Assembly: GCA_025769875.1 (NCBI GenBank) | Contig: JAGFNK010000150.1 | Coordinates: 1 to 64,000, forward strand | Reading direction: 5' to 3' | DNA: 64,000 nucleotides | Origin: Russula earlei | Lineage: Eukaryota > Basidiomycota > Agaricomycetes > Russulales > Russulaceae | In this document: positions 44,460-54,930 of the stretch, piece after piece | Layout of the letters: every line of letters begins with the position of its first letter | How positions within the stretch are numbered: the first letter of the stretch is position 1 | Position numbers and translations under genes: made by a program | Notes under the pieces: generated by a model | Seen by the model: only the letters and a program-made list of their open reading frames with translations | What the model was told of the DNA's origin: nothing | Databases searched by the model: none

Positions 44460-45064
44460 TGTAACGGTGTCGCGGCTGTAAGAGCGTTAGCTCAGAGTTC
44501 AGTGGGGCCAAGTCCCTGTGACTTGGTTCAAGGGTTCAGTGGGGCCAGCTCAAAGAGACCGGATCAAAGGTTTAGCATCTCAAGGCTGAGTCAAACAATG
44601 ACTCAGTCCACAGACAGAGTTGATCTTCTGGTTTCGCAGAAGAGGAGAATGATGAGAGAGAGGCAGAGGAGGAAGAGGAACACAAGGGTTCCTTGAGGTG
44701 TGCTCAGGTCAGGCAAGATGAAAGCCAGCACAACACAAGTTGTGATTGAAAGATAGTACAGGACAAAGGGATGCAACAGGAGATGGGACAAAGCTAAGCC
44801 TAGGGCATTCCCCAGCTTCTACAGGCGCTTAAATACTGTATGTAGTGAGGCTGTACAGTACTATAAGCAGAACAATAGATAAAGGTGAACCAATAGCAAA
44901 GATAACTCAACAATGGGTGAAACACAATAGGTGAAACACAATAAGTGAAACAGTAAGGGACCATCACATCAAGGGACGAAGTGGTAACCAAGGGAAAGAG
45001 GGTGATAAGGAGGAACCGTAACAAAAGAATTATGGATGAACCAATAAGGGGGTAAATTACAACA
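44460..45064 (-). repeat. 3' LTR of element D
   Basis: TGTAACGGTGTCGCGG to AAATTACAACA. Beside it at 45065-45080 the minus strand shows a purine tract (GTGAGGGGGGCATGA). Confidence 0.94.
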
Positions 45065-45223
45065 TCATGCCCCCCTCACGCTTAGTTCTCCGAACTAATC
45101 GGTCTCAGGGCCTGACTCACGGAGTTCATCATTTTCGACTTCTGGCCACGCGCTCTGGGGTCCTGTTGCTCTGGGACAGAAGCCTCTGTAGCTCCGATGG
45201 GTCCTTCTGAGGATGCAATCCAC

Positions 45224-46320
45224 CTATCCGCTACAGTTGGTGTGGGGTCTGTTGCAATCCTTGTTCCAGTGCCCTCTGGTGCTGCAATGTTTACAGATGT
45301 GTTGTCGCTTCTGGAGTTGATGTTGTTGCGCCTTGGTCATACGTGCAGGGGTGAGAGGAGTGTTGGGGGTGCTAGCGTCATTGGAATACATCTGAGGGAA
45401 GTGGGAGGGTGAGCCCATGGAGGCATCGTTTTGGGATTGGTCAACAACATGAGGGAGGTATTCGAGGGGGGGGGGGTCAGGGAAAGGGGAGGGCGAGTGG
45501 GTAGTGGAGGAGAAGAAGAAGTGGATGGTTCTTTTGATTCCTCGATTTTGTCGTAGCTCCCTGCCAGTGAGTAATAAGGTTCAGTGTCACGGGTGAGACC
45601 TCCATCAGACATTAGGTTGTCAAGCTGGTGATGAACTCGGATGGAAGTATTGTTGGCCTGAAGGCGACTGCGGATGGCGGCGGTTTCTTTGGTGTGAGCC
45701 TGGATCTCGTGAAGTCGATCAGCAAGTTGTCCTTGAAGGACGCTCAAGGCTCCTTGGATGGAGGCACGCTTGCCCTCCAAGACTTTCAACTGAAAAGAGG
45801 CAGTGCGGAGGTGGTAGACATCGGCGAGGGCACCAGGGTCATGAAGGTTTTCGAGGGCCTGGGCGGCGTCAAAGTGAAAAGGATGGTCCTCGATTAGGAG
45901 GCGGAGGTCAGAGGCGGTCACAGAAGGGTTGGGGGCAGAGACCACGGGTCAGGCAATGAGCTTTTCTCCATATGTGGGTTCTCCTCGACCCATAGTTCCC
46001 AGAAGCATGGGCTCATTGTTATATAGGGCAACACGTAAGTACAGCAGAAGGCGTTTCCATCCATTAATGTGAATGTAAAAAGGGGGAACATGCGTGTAAG
46101 GTTCGTAGATGAACCAAGGGGGGCCAGGGTGAGTAGGGTCCATTTCAGTCTGGGTGGGTGAAGGAGTTCCTTCGCGGATGGCAAGTGGGTTGAGGGTGGC
46201 GGCAAGGTCCTGGAGTTCAGTTTCTTCTGGGACGATGAAGGTGCGTTGGTCAATGATGTGCTGGATGACCTTGAGAGAGGGGTTCTTGTTTGATGGTGGG
46301 AGAAGGAGTGAGAATAGGTA
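45224..46320 (-). pseudogene. ORF3 of element D: helical protein with C-terminal CCHC knuckle
   Basis: It lies downstream of pol and before the 3' LTR. From about 46300 the frame reads KVIQHIIDQRTFIVPEETEL, WFIYEPYTHVPPFYIHINGW and LYNNEPMLLGTMGRGEPTYG, then a TGA (45949-45951) where arginine fits. It continues with LLIEDHPFHFDAAQALENLH and a Gln/Leu-rich probable coiled coil (LEGKRASIQGALSVLQGQLA). A run of G at about 45464-45474 coincides with a frameshift, after which QKRQHICKHCSTRGHWNKDC supplies the zinc knuckle. So one stop and one homopolymer indel separate it from an intact frame of about 340 residues. The start is not defined. I know of no described function; the layout parallels ORF3 of element E. 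Confidence 0.65.
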
Positions 46321-46702
46321 GAGGAGACAAGTTAGGAGCAGGAGACGACATGGGAGTATTGTAAGTGGAGGTAGTGTGCTCGTGATGCCAGGCCGACCAC
46401 TCTGAAGAAGTGGGGGTATTTATGGAAGCTGACCATGTAATGTGATTCCATACCAAATCCGTAAGTACTGCTCTTTGTATGGATAGATGAAACTCTGAGA
46501 AACAAGGGTCCATCATGAGAAGTTGAAAGCTGCGGAAGTCGCCAGGGGAGAGAATTCCAGAAAAAAGTTGTTCCCTAGCGGCTATGTTAAAGATGGTGTG
46601 TCCACGGTCGGGGATAGTAGGGTCATTTACTGAATAGGAAGGGGGGTTACGAGAGTTAATTCAAGGGAGTAAGGTATGTTGTTGTATTGTAAGGTTTTGA
46701 AA
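46321..46702 (-). other. Spacer between pol and ORF3 of element D
   Basis: A short minus-strand frame (46516-46250) is Thr/Ser/Pro-rich (MSSPAPNLSPLPILTPSPTI) and could be the start of ORF3 joined by an indel or intron. Nothing else is seen. Confidence 0.4.
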
Positions 46703-49700
46703 TCAGTTTTCTAGGTCATCTAGACTTTTGTCTGAATGATGTGATTCTGTGGGGTCAAGGTCAGAGAGAGACATGGTACAGAGTTTAGTGGGTTGTCCCA
46801 GGTGGAACATGGTGATGGCATCTTGAGCGTTTTTAAGGTTAGAGAGGGGTTCCCACATGTCTTCAGCTGCAGAGTATCCTTTCCACCGAACCCTGTATTG
46901 AAGTCGGTTTCTATGGGTCCATTGGGCGGTGATTTTTTCGACTTCGTATTCTCCCAATAAGAGATCGGGTGGTGGTTCAGAGAAGTTCGGCCCGTGCTCG
47001 GCTGTTTCTGTGACCGGGGATAGGAGGGAGGCATGAAACACATTATGGATACTCCATTGGGGGGGAAGTTGGAGTTGGTAAGCAACATGAGAGATTCTCT
47101 TGGTGATGGTAAAGGGGCCGAACCACTTAGGATGGAACTTTTGAAACTGATGGGGGGTTTTTAGGTTAGTGCCCTCTAACCAAACCTTCTGCCCTTCTTC
47201 AAAACCCTTGAACTTAGTTTCCTTGACCCAATTGTTTTGTGTCCTCCTCATTACTTCTTGTGCTGCTTCCCTCATATCCTTCAGTGCTTGGAGTCGTTCT
47301 TGGATTCCAGGGAATTTGGACTTAAGTTGGGTACTGAGCCCTTGAGGGTTAAAGCCTATGAGAAGTTCGTATGGGGTTTTCTTGGTGGTGGTGGATTTGT
47401 GGGCGTTAAAGTGGTATTGGGCTATGGGGAGCCAGTGTGCCCATTCTTCCTGTTTCTCCCCAGTATAGATGCGTAGATACATTTCTAGGGTCTGATTGGT
47501 CCTTTCTGATTGTCCGTCAGTTTGGGGGTGGTAGGCGGTACTCAGATTTTGATTAATTCCAAGGATTCGGGAGATTTCTTGGAACAGGTTGGAAGTAAAG
47601 CGGGGGTCGCGATCAGAGATAATTTTGGAGGGAACTCTGGTCCATGGGAAGGCATAATGTAAGAATAGTTTGGCCATCTGCAGGGTTCCCATATCTTTAC
47701 GGCAGGGTATGAATATAGCTGCTTTGGTGGAATCATGGTCAGTGATGGTCATGATGGCGTTATTTTCTTCTGATGGTGGGAGATCAACGATCCAATCAAT
47801 GGCGATAGTTTGGAAGGGTTTTTGAAATTCTGGGGGAATGGGGTAAATTGGGGGGCGAGTTGGGTGTGTGGAAGACTTGTTGGTTTGACAGGTGGCACAG
47901 CCTCAAATGTAGTCCCTGATGAAGTAGGCCATTTTGGGCCACCAGAAGGATTCTTGAATTGAGTATAAGGTTCGGGCATTTCCCGTATGTCCGCCAAGGA
48001 TGCTGTCATGATAGGTATGCAAAATGTTTTGTAAGAGGGGTTCTTGATATGGTACCACCAATTTTCCATCTTTGAACAGTGCATCTTCTTCCTCTTGAAG
48101 GCTGTGTTTGACCTTCCACATGAGGAGATCTGATCTTTGTTTTCTCTGTTTGGTTAGTACTTGCTCATAGAGGTCTTCCGTGTGAAGCGAACAAATAAAA
48201 AGTTTGTCAGGTAGTGCAGTGATGTTCTGGTTATCTCCCAACCCATCATTGTGGTCGGGTCGTCGTGAGAGGGTGTCTGCGCGATTGGAGATTCCGGGTT
48301 TGTGGTGAATTTCGAAGTGGTAATCTGTGAGAGTTGAGATGTATCCGGCAATCCTTCGGTTGATCTTGTGGGGGAGCCGATAGTGAGCCAAGTTAGCGTG
48401 GTCTGTAAAAATCTTGATGGGGTGTTTAGTCCCAACTAATAGGTATCGCCAGTGTTGGAGTGCGAGGATCAGAGCCAGGAACTCCCTATCCCAAACCGGG
48501 TAGTTCCTTTCTGCTTCATTGAATGCATGTGACATATTCCCGATCATTTTTCTCTTTCCTCTCTGGTCCTTTTGGAAAAGGATTGCTCCGGTGGCAAATT
48601 GTGAAGCGTCAGTTTCTAATTCATATGGGAGGTCGGGGTTGGCTGTGTACAGTTTAGGGTCATTGCAGACTGCTGATATCAAGGTTTCCAAAGCTGTGGT
48701 TGCTTCTGGGGTCCAGAGGAAGGGGGTTCCTTTCTTGATTGTGGAAAAAATGGGGCGAGCTATTTTTGCAAAGTCTCGGATAAAAGGTCGTTGGTAATTG
48801 AGGGTGCCCATGATTTGTTGTACCTGTTTCAGGTTGTTGGGAGGTCTCGGCCAGCTTTTGAGGCCATCCATTTTGACAGGGTCAATTTTGAGGGTTCCTT
48901 GATTAATTCGGAAGCCCAGGAAGTCGATTTCTTCTTGTTCAAAGGCACACTTAGATGCCTTTAAGAAATAAGAGTCCCTTTCAAGAAGGTTGAGGAATTC
49001 ATGTGTAATTTGTTGGTGAAGGTGTTCCTCTCCTGAGTTTGTGGCTATTGCTACGTCATCTAGGTAGTTGCAGGTGTTTTCTGGGTACTTTAGGAGCCAG
49101 GGTCGGAGGGTGTGGTTCATTGCTCGTTGGAAAGCTGCTGGGGCATTGGTAAAGCCAAAGCCCATTACCATGGGGACAAAGGTACCGAACTGGGTTTTGA
49201 ACGCACCTTTGTGTCGATCTTCTGGGTGGATCAAGATGTTGTTGTAGCCAGCTCTGACATCGAATTTGCTGAAGGTGGTTTTGCCCCTTAATTTGTGTAA
49301 TTGTTCTTCCATGTTTGGTAAGGCGTGGTAGTCAGGGACTGTGGCGTTATTAAGTTTTCTGTAATCTACTACCATTCACGGGGCAGTGCCGTCCTTTTTC
49401 TGGACAAAGAAGACAGGGGATATGAAGTCCAAAACACCATCCTTGATGAAACCTTTGGCTAGGTCCTCTTGTATTTGTCTTGACAATTCTTGTTTTTCAT
49501 TTTGGGGGAGTGGGTAAGTTCGACAATCAAGGAACTTGGGGGCGTCCGGTTTTAAGATGATTCTGAAGTCGAGTTCTCCCCAACTGGGTGGGAGTCGTTT
49601 GGCTGCTTCTTCTGAGAAGACTTTCTGGTGTCGTGAGTATTCTGGGGGAATGGTGGTTATCCTTATTTGTGCGATCTGGATTCTTGGTGGTTTGGTTAGG

Positions 49701-50149
49701 GGGATGGGGGTGAGAAGGACCCCTAAGTGGTTTCTTAGATGGCCAGTGCTCCAGTTGACAAGGGGGTTAATCGCTTTTAGGAAGGGGTAGCCGAGAATTA
49801 TTCTATCCTCTCCTAAGTTTGTGATGTAAAAGGTGAGAAGTCATGTGGTGGGGCCATGCCGCACAGCCATATGAGCATAATGGGTTAGTGCTCCTCCCTG
49901 GTTATTGGTACCATCCACGTTAATGATGGGTCTGGGGGTCCTGAGGGTTCGGAGTGGAATCTGTAATTTTCCCACGATTCCTTGACTGATGAAATTTTCT
50001 GTTGCTCCACTGTCGAGGAGCACCTGTCCAGTCTTTCCATTGGTTGTTAGCATAAAAGGAACTTTCATTGAGTTTTCTTTATGGTTGACAATGGTATCTA
50101 TTTGGGCCTCTGTGCCGACTGTCGCACTTTGGCCTAGAGAAAATCCTCC
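46703..50149 (-). pseudogene. Pol of element D: protease, RT, RNase H, integrase, chromodomain
   Basis: One frame runs from 50149 to 46703, interrupted only by TGA codons at 49841-49843, 49376-49378 and 47903-47905, each where arginine fits (for example YI-stop-GCATCQ in the integrase finger). Protease: GQVLLDSGATENFI, then IILGYPFLKAINPLVNW. RT: MVVDYRKLNNATVPDYHALP, TFSKFDVRAGYNN, FGFTNAPAAFQRAMN and the active site YLDD. RNase H: ELETDASQFATGAILFQ, FTDHANLAHY. Integrase: IAIDWIVDLPP, ISDRDPRF, YHPQTDGQSERTNQTLE. Chromodomain: LQYRVRWKGYSAAEDMWEPL near 46920-46830. Pol lies +1 relative to gag. Without the three stops it would be a complete chromovirus Pol. Confidence 0.93.
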
Positions 50150-50174
50150 TTAGGATGAGATCCCAGATCTTGGC

Positions 50175-51611
50175 TCATTCCTCAGCTGGTAGGGTTTTCA
50201 TGCATGCTACCATGGAAGCTGGTTCTTCTTCTTTAGATGGCTCTGGGGTAGGTTCAGTGACTCGGGCTTTAGAAGTGGTGGGAGCTGTATTTTTAGGGCA
50301 TTCCCAGCTAAGGTGGCCTTTCTCCCTGCAACAGAAGCAACATCCTTCTTTTGCTAATTGTTTTCTTTCTTCTTCAGTGAGCTTCTTAAAATTGGACTTG
50401 GCAGCGTCTACTTGCATTCGGTCAGAGTGGTGGTGTTTATGTTCTGAAGGGGAGTGTGTGTTTTTTCCTTTAAGCTTCTCCCTGATGGTGATGAAGTGTC
50501 GATGCTGTCTTCTGGCTTCCTCCTTCCATTCTTGGAGAGTGGTGGGCCAGACATCTCTGTTCAGAATTGTGTGGTAGAGTCCAATTTTTAGGCCATTTTT
50601 GAAGCTTTCAATGGCAATTACATCTGTTTCTGGCCACCCAGTTTTGTTCAGGAGTTGTTCAAAGGTGGAAATGTAGTCATCAAGGGAGTCCTTCATTACA
50701 TGTTTGACAATAGCTGCTTGGGCATCTTCTTTCTCCGCCGTGTTAGTAAACTTGAATGTGAAGTCCGTGACAAAGTCACTCCATAATGCTTCGTCCATCC
50801 TATTGACGGGGTTTTGGGTCCTGGTTACTTTTTCCCTGAGTGCAGTTGCTTGTGAGTTGACCCATTCTTCGACTTTTTCTCCTTGAATATAGGAGAGGGC
50901 CAGCATCATTCGTTTGGAAGGGGAAACCATTACTGCTTTATCATCATTGAGGCCCCAGAACAGATTAAATTCCATGATGAATCATTTTGTTTTGTTTCTT
51001 TCCCCAGTGAAAGCTGTGGGTTCTTTACCGCTAAGGGATCCATTAGTGCCTTGTGGCGCAGGAGCAGCTGCTTGAGGGGGGGGAACGATGATTGGAGGGG
51101 GCTGAGCGGCCATCTGGGGAGCCTGGACAGCGGCTTGGGGTGGTTGTACAGCGATTTGGGGTTGGGCTGCCATAATGAATTCTGGGGGGTTCTGTGGTTC
51201 AAGCTCTAGGTCTTCAATGGGTTCCTGGTTTCCAAGAGGGTCCTCTGGTTCTAATGCAGGGGATTCAAAGGGTGTCTGAGTTTCAACAGCATTTTCTGGT
51301 TCAGGGGGGTTGCCTTCTGTAGAGGAGGCTTCTGATTCTGATGGTGGTTCGTAGTGAGGGTTGTTTTCCCTCCAGTAGCCTAATCCAAGGGTGTTTCCAA
51401 GGAGTTCTAGGTCTAGGTGAGTGTAGAGCTGTCCTCTTCTAAGTCGTAGTTCAAACCAACGATTGTTGATGAATTCGACTGGTAGTTCTTTGTTGTTTTC
51501 GGTGGCAATGTAGCAGAGGAAGGTGTGAAAGCTGTCCCAAGTGGCAGCTCCTACAACGTGTTCGGGGAGGTCAGGGGATGGTCTGGGCTGGACGCGGACC
51601 CAATGGTTCAA
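50175..51611 (-). pseudogene. Gag of element D
   Basis: The ATG at 51611 is 38 bp inside the 5' LTR. The frame continues to 50175 with one internal TGA at 50982-50984, where KTK-stop-FIMEFNLFWGLN is expected to read arginine. The N-terminal domain has PVEFINNRWFEL as in element E, then an acidic Glu/Pro-rich linker and an Ala/Pro/Gln-rich stretch. The capsid domain (about 50980-50500) has EALWSDFVTDFTFKFTNTAE and SLDDYISTFEQLLNKTGW. The knuckle is CFCCREKGHLSWEC near 50345-50300. The final TGA at 50175 may be another mutated arginine or the genuine end. Confidence 0.93.
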
Positions 51612-51637
51612 TGGTTGATCTCCAGAATGGAGTAAGG

Positions 51638-51648
51638 AAGCTTAGCTT
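51638..51648 (-). other. Candidate self-priming site of element D
   Basis: On the minus strand AAGCTAAGCTT lies one base inside the 5' LTR and is the exact 11-nt complement of the LTR segment at 51981-51991. That segment begins 34 nt from the start of the TATTTAAG box (52018-52025). Confidence 0.68.
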
Positions 51649-51649
51649 G

Positions 51650-52254
51650 TGTAACGGCGTTGCGGCCGCAAGAGCGTTAGCTCAGAGTTCAGTGGGGCCA
51701 AGTCCCTGTGACTTGGTTCAAGGGTTCAGTGGGGCCGGCTCAAAGAGACCGGATCAAAGGTTTAGCATCTCAAGGCTGAGTCAAACAATGACTCAGTCCG
51801 CAGACAGAGTTGATCTTCTGGTTTCACAGAAGAGGAGAACGATGAGAGAGAGGCAGAGGAGGAAGAGGAACACAAGGGTTCCTTGAGGTGTGCTCAGGTC
51901 AGGCAAGATGAAAGCCAGCACAACACAAGTTGTGATTGAAAGATAGTACAGGACAAAGGGATGTGACAGGAGATGGGACAAAGCTAAGCTTGGGGCATTC
52001 CCCAGCTTCTACAGGTGCTTAAATACTGTATGTAGCAAGGCTGTACAGTACTATAAGCAGAACAATAGATAAAGGTGAACCAATAGCAAAGATAACTCAA
52101 CAATAGGTGAAACACAATAGGTGAAACACAATAAGTGAAACAGTAAGGGACCATCACATCAAGGGACAAAGTGGTAACCAAGGGAAAGAGGGTGATAAGG
52201 AGGAACTGTAACAAAAGAATTATGGACGAACCAACAAGGGGGTAAATTACAACA
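51650..52254 (-). repeat. 5' LTR of element D
   Basis: 605 bp, same length as the 3' LTR. Read on the minus strand it holds TATTTAAG at 52025-52018 and the predicted transcript start at 51991. Confidence 0.94.
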
Positions 52255-52711
52255 TATGATGTATATAATAAATTAATATGCATTTTTTTTTCTGTTGTCA
52301 TTTGCATCTTTGCATATATGGGGTTCACATGATGTGTCAGTGTCATACTCAGAGTCGAGCAGCCCAACTCAAGCTCAACATCTGGATGCTTGCAGCCCCA
52401 TTTTCACCAGAGCTGCATATACAAAATTTGCACAAAGATGTGCACCCACACATTGGTGACACATATTCTGCCTTACTGACATGCTTGCAATACCCCATTT
52501 GGAAGGAGTGGAAGGAAGGGTTAGAAAAATTATTTTACATATCACATGTAAACCCAGAAAATCACACCAAAAAATGACTCATATTTGAAATGGACTCATA
52601 TTAGTTTATTATGTCACTTACATCACACCTGTCATTCCCATCACTCCTGGAAAATCCTGAAATCCAAGTTCAAGTTCAAGATTCAGGAGTTCTTGGTTGG
52701 GAGAAGGGGCC
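52255..52711 (+). mobile_element. Right part of MITE 1 (Harbinger-type)
   Basis: It continues 44388-44459 after element D and ends GAGAAGGGGCC followed by TAA (52712-52714), the duplication expected of a Harbinger element. Its right inverted repeat (CACTTACATCACACCTGTCA onwards) matches that of the autonomous element at 22687-25913 and of MITE 2. Confidence 0.83.
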
Positions 52712-52714
52712 TAA

Positions 52715-53147
52715 GGAAACATTGGGGATTACATGCAATATTGCATGTATCTCCCATGTAGCTTTGCCTAATGGCATATTTGTTGTGTTCCTTTCTAGCT
52801 GCTTCAGTCCATTCTGCAAAGGTGGTAGGTAGGGTTTCCCTTGTTAGGATGTTGTTGAGGAGTGGCCTGCTAAGACCTCTAGCAAAATAGTCCAGAGTTC
52901 CATTTGCATTTAGGTCATATCCTGCATCATTGGCAAGGTTGGTAACAGTGACATTATAAGAGTCCAGGTCAGGTCCTTGTTGCCTTAGAACAGCTAGTTT
53001 ATTGAATGTGTTTTGCCTCTTATTAGTATGGGTGAAGGCATTGTTAAACGCAGTTCTAAAGTTGTTCTATAGAGCTTTGTAGGTCCTGAGTATCCCAGCA
53101 GTGTTGACACTGTTGTTGAGTGTTTCTAGTTGAGTGTCAACACAATG
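52715..53147 (-). pseudogene. Gag fragment of a second E copy (E2), part 1
   Basis: Homologous to E gag at about 36770-37190 (minus), but with many more transitions and no continuous frame. The left end is set by the MITE. A solo LTR interrupts it at 53148. Confidence 0.75.
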
Positions 53148-53668
53148 TGTTAAGATCCTGATAGATCTTATTACTGACTCTTAGTGAAAGAGTTGCTTGA
53201 TATAGTTCAAGCACTAAACTTTGAATTCTTGAAGAATAGATGTAAGAGAAGAGAAGGGCCTCTTTCACTTAGAGTGATAACTTGGTTTTTAGAGAATCTT
53301 GACAAGATAGTTATTTCTTGTAAAAGACTAAGTCAAGCATAAGGCTCGACTCTTGGTACATCTAAGTATTTATATGATATCTCAATAACAGCTGATCTGA
53401 TTCATACAAGACTTGGGGAGCAGATAGCTGAGAACCAGTAGTATCCAAAATTGTAAATTGCAATTTGAAAGCATCAGAAATGACTCACACATGAGTCATT
53501 CTTTTCTAGTATCTGTCATCAAACTGTAAGCAATGAATAAGCAGTCACTCAGCAAGCCAGTAAGCAATCACTAAGCAATCACTAAGCAAATCACTAAGCA
53601 ACAATAAGCAGGGATGAGTCACCAAAGCATAGGTAAGCAAAGCAGATGAGAACACAAGAATCCTAACA
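53148..53668. mobile_element. 521-bp solo LTR (TSD CAATG)
   Basis: It starts TGTTAAGATCCTGATAG and ends AATCCTAACA, with CAATG at 53143-53147 and 53669-53673. The interior is A/T-rich, with repeated AAGCAATCACTAAGCAA near 53560-53610. It resembles none of the other LTRs here, so the family and orientation are unknown; no internal region is present in the window. Confidence 0.82.
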
Positions 53669-53673
53669 CAATG

Positions 53674-54447
53674 GTCCACATTAGGGCCTCTTATAAAGGA
53701 TAGGCAAGCATTGACTCGTCTATAGGGATCGCTGAAGAGAGAGTTCTCATCATTTATATTGCAAAAGATGGCAAACTCTCTCATGAATTTGGAGGATTGG
53801 GAGCAGTCTCCATCAAAGATAGATGGTGGGTTTTCCCTGACCGCTCCATTGGAAGGGATTGGGACTAAGGCTGCCATTGTTTAGGGGCTAGGTGGAGGAG
53901 AAGGAGTAGGAGTTCTGAGTGGAGTAGGAGGAGAAGGGGGTCAAGGAGTAGGTATGCAGGCAACCCCAAAGATCCTTTGGGGTATGGGGATTGGTTCAAT
54001 GTGGGCATGGCTTCTACTGCTAGATGTATAGGTGATAACCTAGGTGAAGGTTGTGTAGTTTGAGGTCAAGAGGAAGGTTGATTGGATTCTTCTGCAGAAG
54101 ATAAACAATGTCTTCTCAGAGAGGGTGAAGGTTGATAGTGAAAGAGTTGGTACTGGGGATCTGATTGGTCCCAAGTTCCTAACTCATGTTCTTCATTATC
54201 AAGAAGAAGGCCTTCATGAGTGGTGTATTTGAGGTGAAGTCCAACTTCTCATCTATCAAGTTTGTACTGTACCAACATCTGTTGATAAGCTTTACCAGTG
54301 ATTCATTTGGGTAGATTGTCTTGATTGCATCAAGTGACAGTTTGGTGTTTCAAGAGGGTTAGATGAGGAAGCGGGTTCAATAGAAGGTTCATGGATGACA
54401 GGTATTTCCAATGTAGAAGCCATTGTGAAATGTTACGCTTGGTCTGA
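53674..54447 (-). pseudogene. Gag fragment of E2, part 2
   Basis: Collinear with E at about 37190-38024, including FDGDCSQSSKFMREFAIFCN (frame 53545-53877) and the leader up to the 5' LTR. The TGCTTGGTCTGA-type self-priming site next to the LTR is still recognisable. Confidence 0.75.
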
Positions 54448-54930
54448 TGTCATGGTAATGAGCCATGTCAGTTTTCAAGCCTGAAGTCAAGTTTGATAGT
54501 AGAAGTGTGGCCAAGAGAACAGGCCAATTCCCATTGTAAAGAGTAAGGATCCCTGCAGTGGTTGAAGTGTTTTATGCTAAGCAGGTTATGGCCAATAGAC
54601 CCTTCCTATTACAACTCAGTCCATTGAGAGCTATGGTAAGCTTGTAATGAGATAGACTAGGGCCAGTTCCACTAGCTATCCATCATAGACCTTGAACACA
54701 CAGAGAGAAGAGGAAGGTAGGTCTTGAAGGAGGAGAGCTCTTCTCAGTAGAGTGAAGAGAGACTCTTAGGGGAGGAAGGGATAGGGAGAGAGTAGATGGT
54801 GAATGGTGTGTGTGTGTGGAGAGTTGATGAAATGGAGAGGTGGATGTGGTTTGAGGATTAGGAGTAGGTGGGTTGCAGGCAAATATGTTTGGACAAATAT
54901 AGGTTGGATTCTACAAGAGACCAAGCTTAA
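54448..54930 (-). repeat. Partial 5' LTR of E2 (family C/E)
   Basis: It begins TGTCATGGTAATGAG and matches the first 480 or so bases of the E LTR up to CCAAGCTTA, where MITE 2 is inserted. The rest of the LTR is not found on the far side of the MITE. Confidence 0.8.

Larger units (their letters stand above)
44460..52254 (-). mobile_element. Full-length Gypsy chromovirus D (TSD TATGA)
   Basis: 7795 bp, LTRs of 605 bp each (44460-45064 and 51650-52254), exact TATGA flanks (44455-44459 and 52255-52259). On the minus strand it carries gag, a single-frame pol and ORF3. The premature stops I located within its long frames are TGA, and by eye the LTRs differ at about twenty positions, all transitions. 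It is the best-preserved retrotransposon here and would be nearly intact without these changes. It is inserted in MITE 1. Confidence 0.95.

Noticed and set aside
52278..52577. ORF in the MITE core (also 55064-55255 on the minus strand in MITE 2)
   Set aside because: Both copies of the core are A/T-rich and the frame is not conserved between them. No domain is seen.
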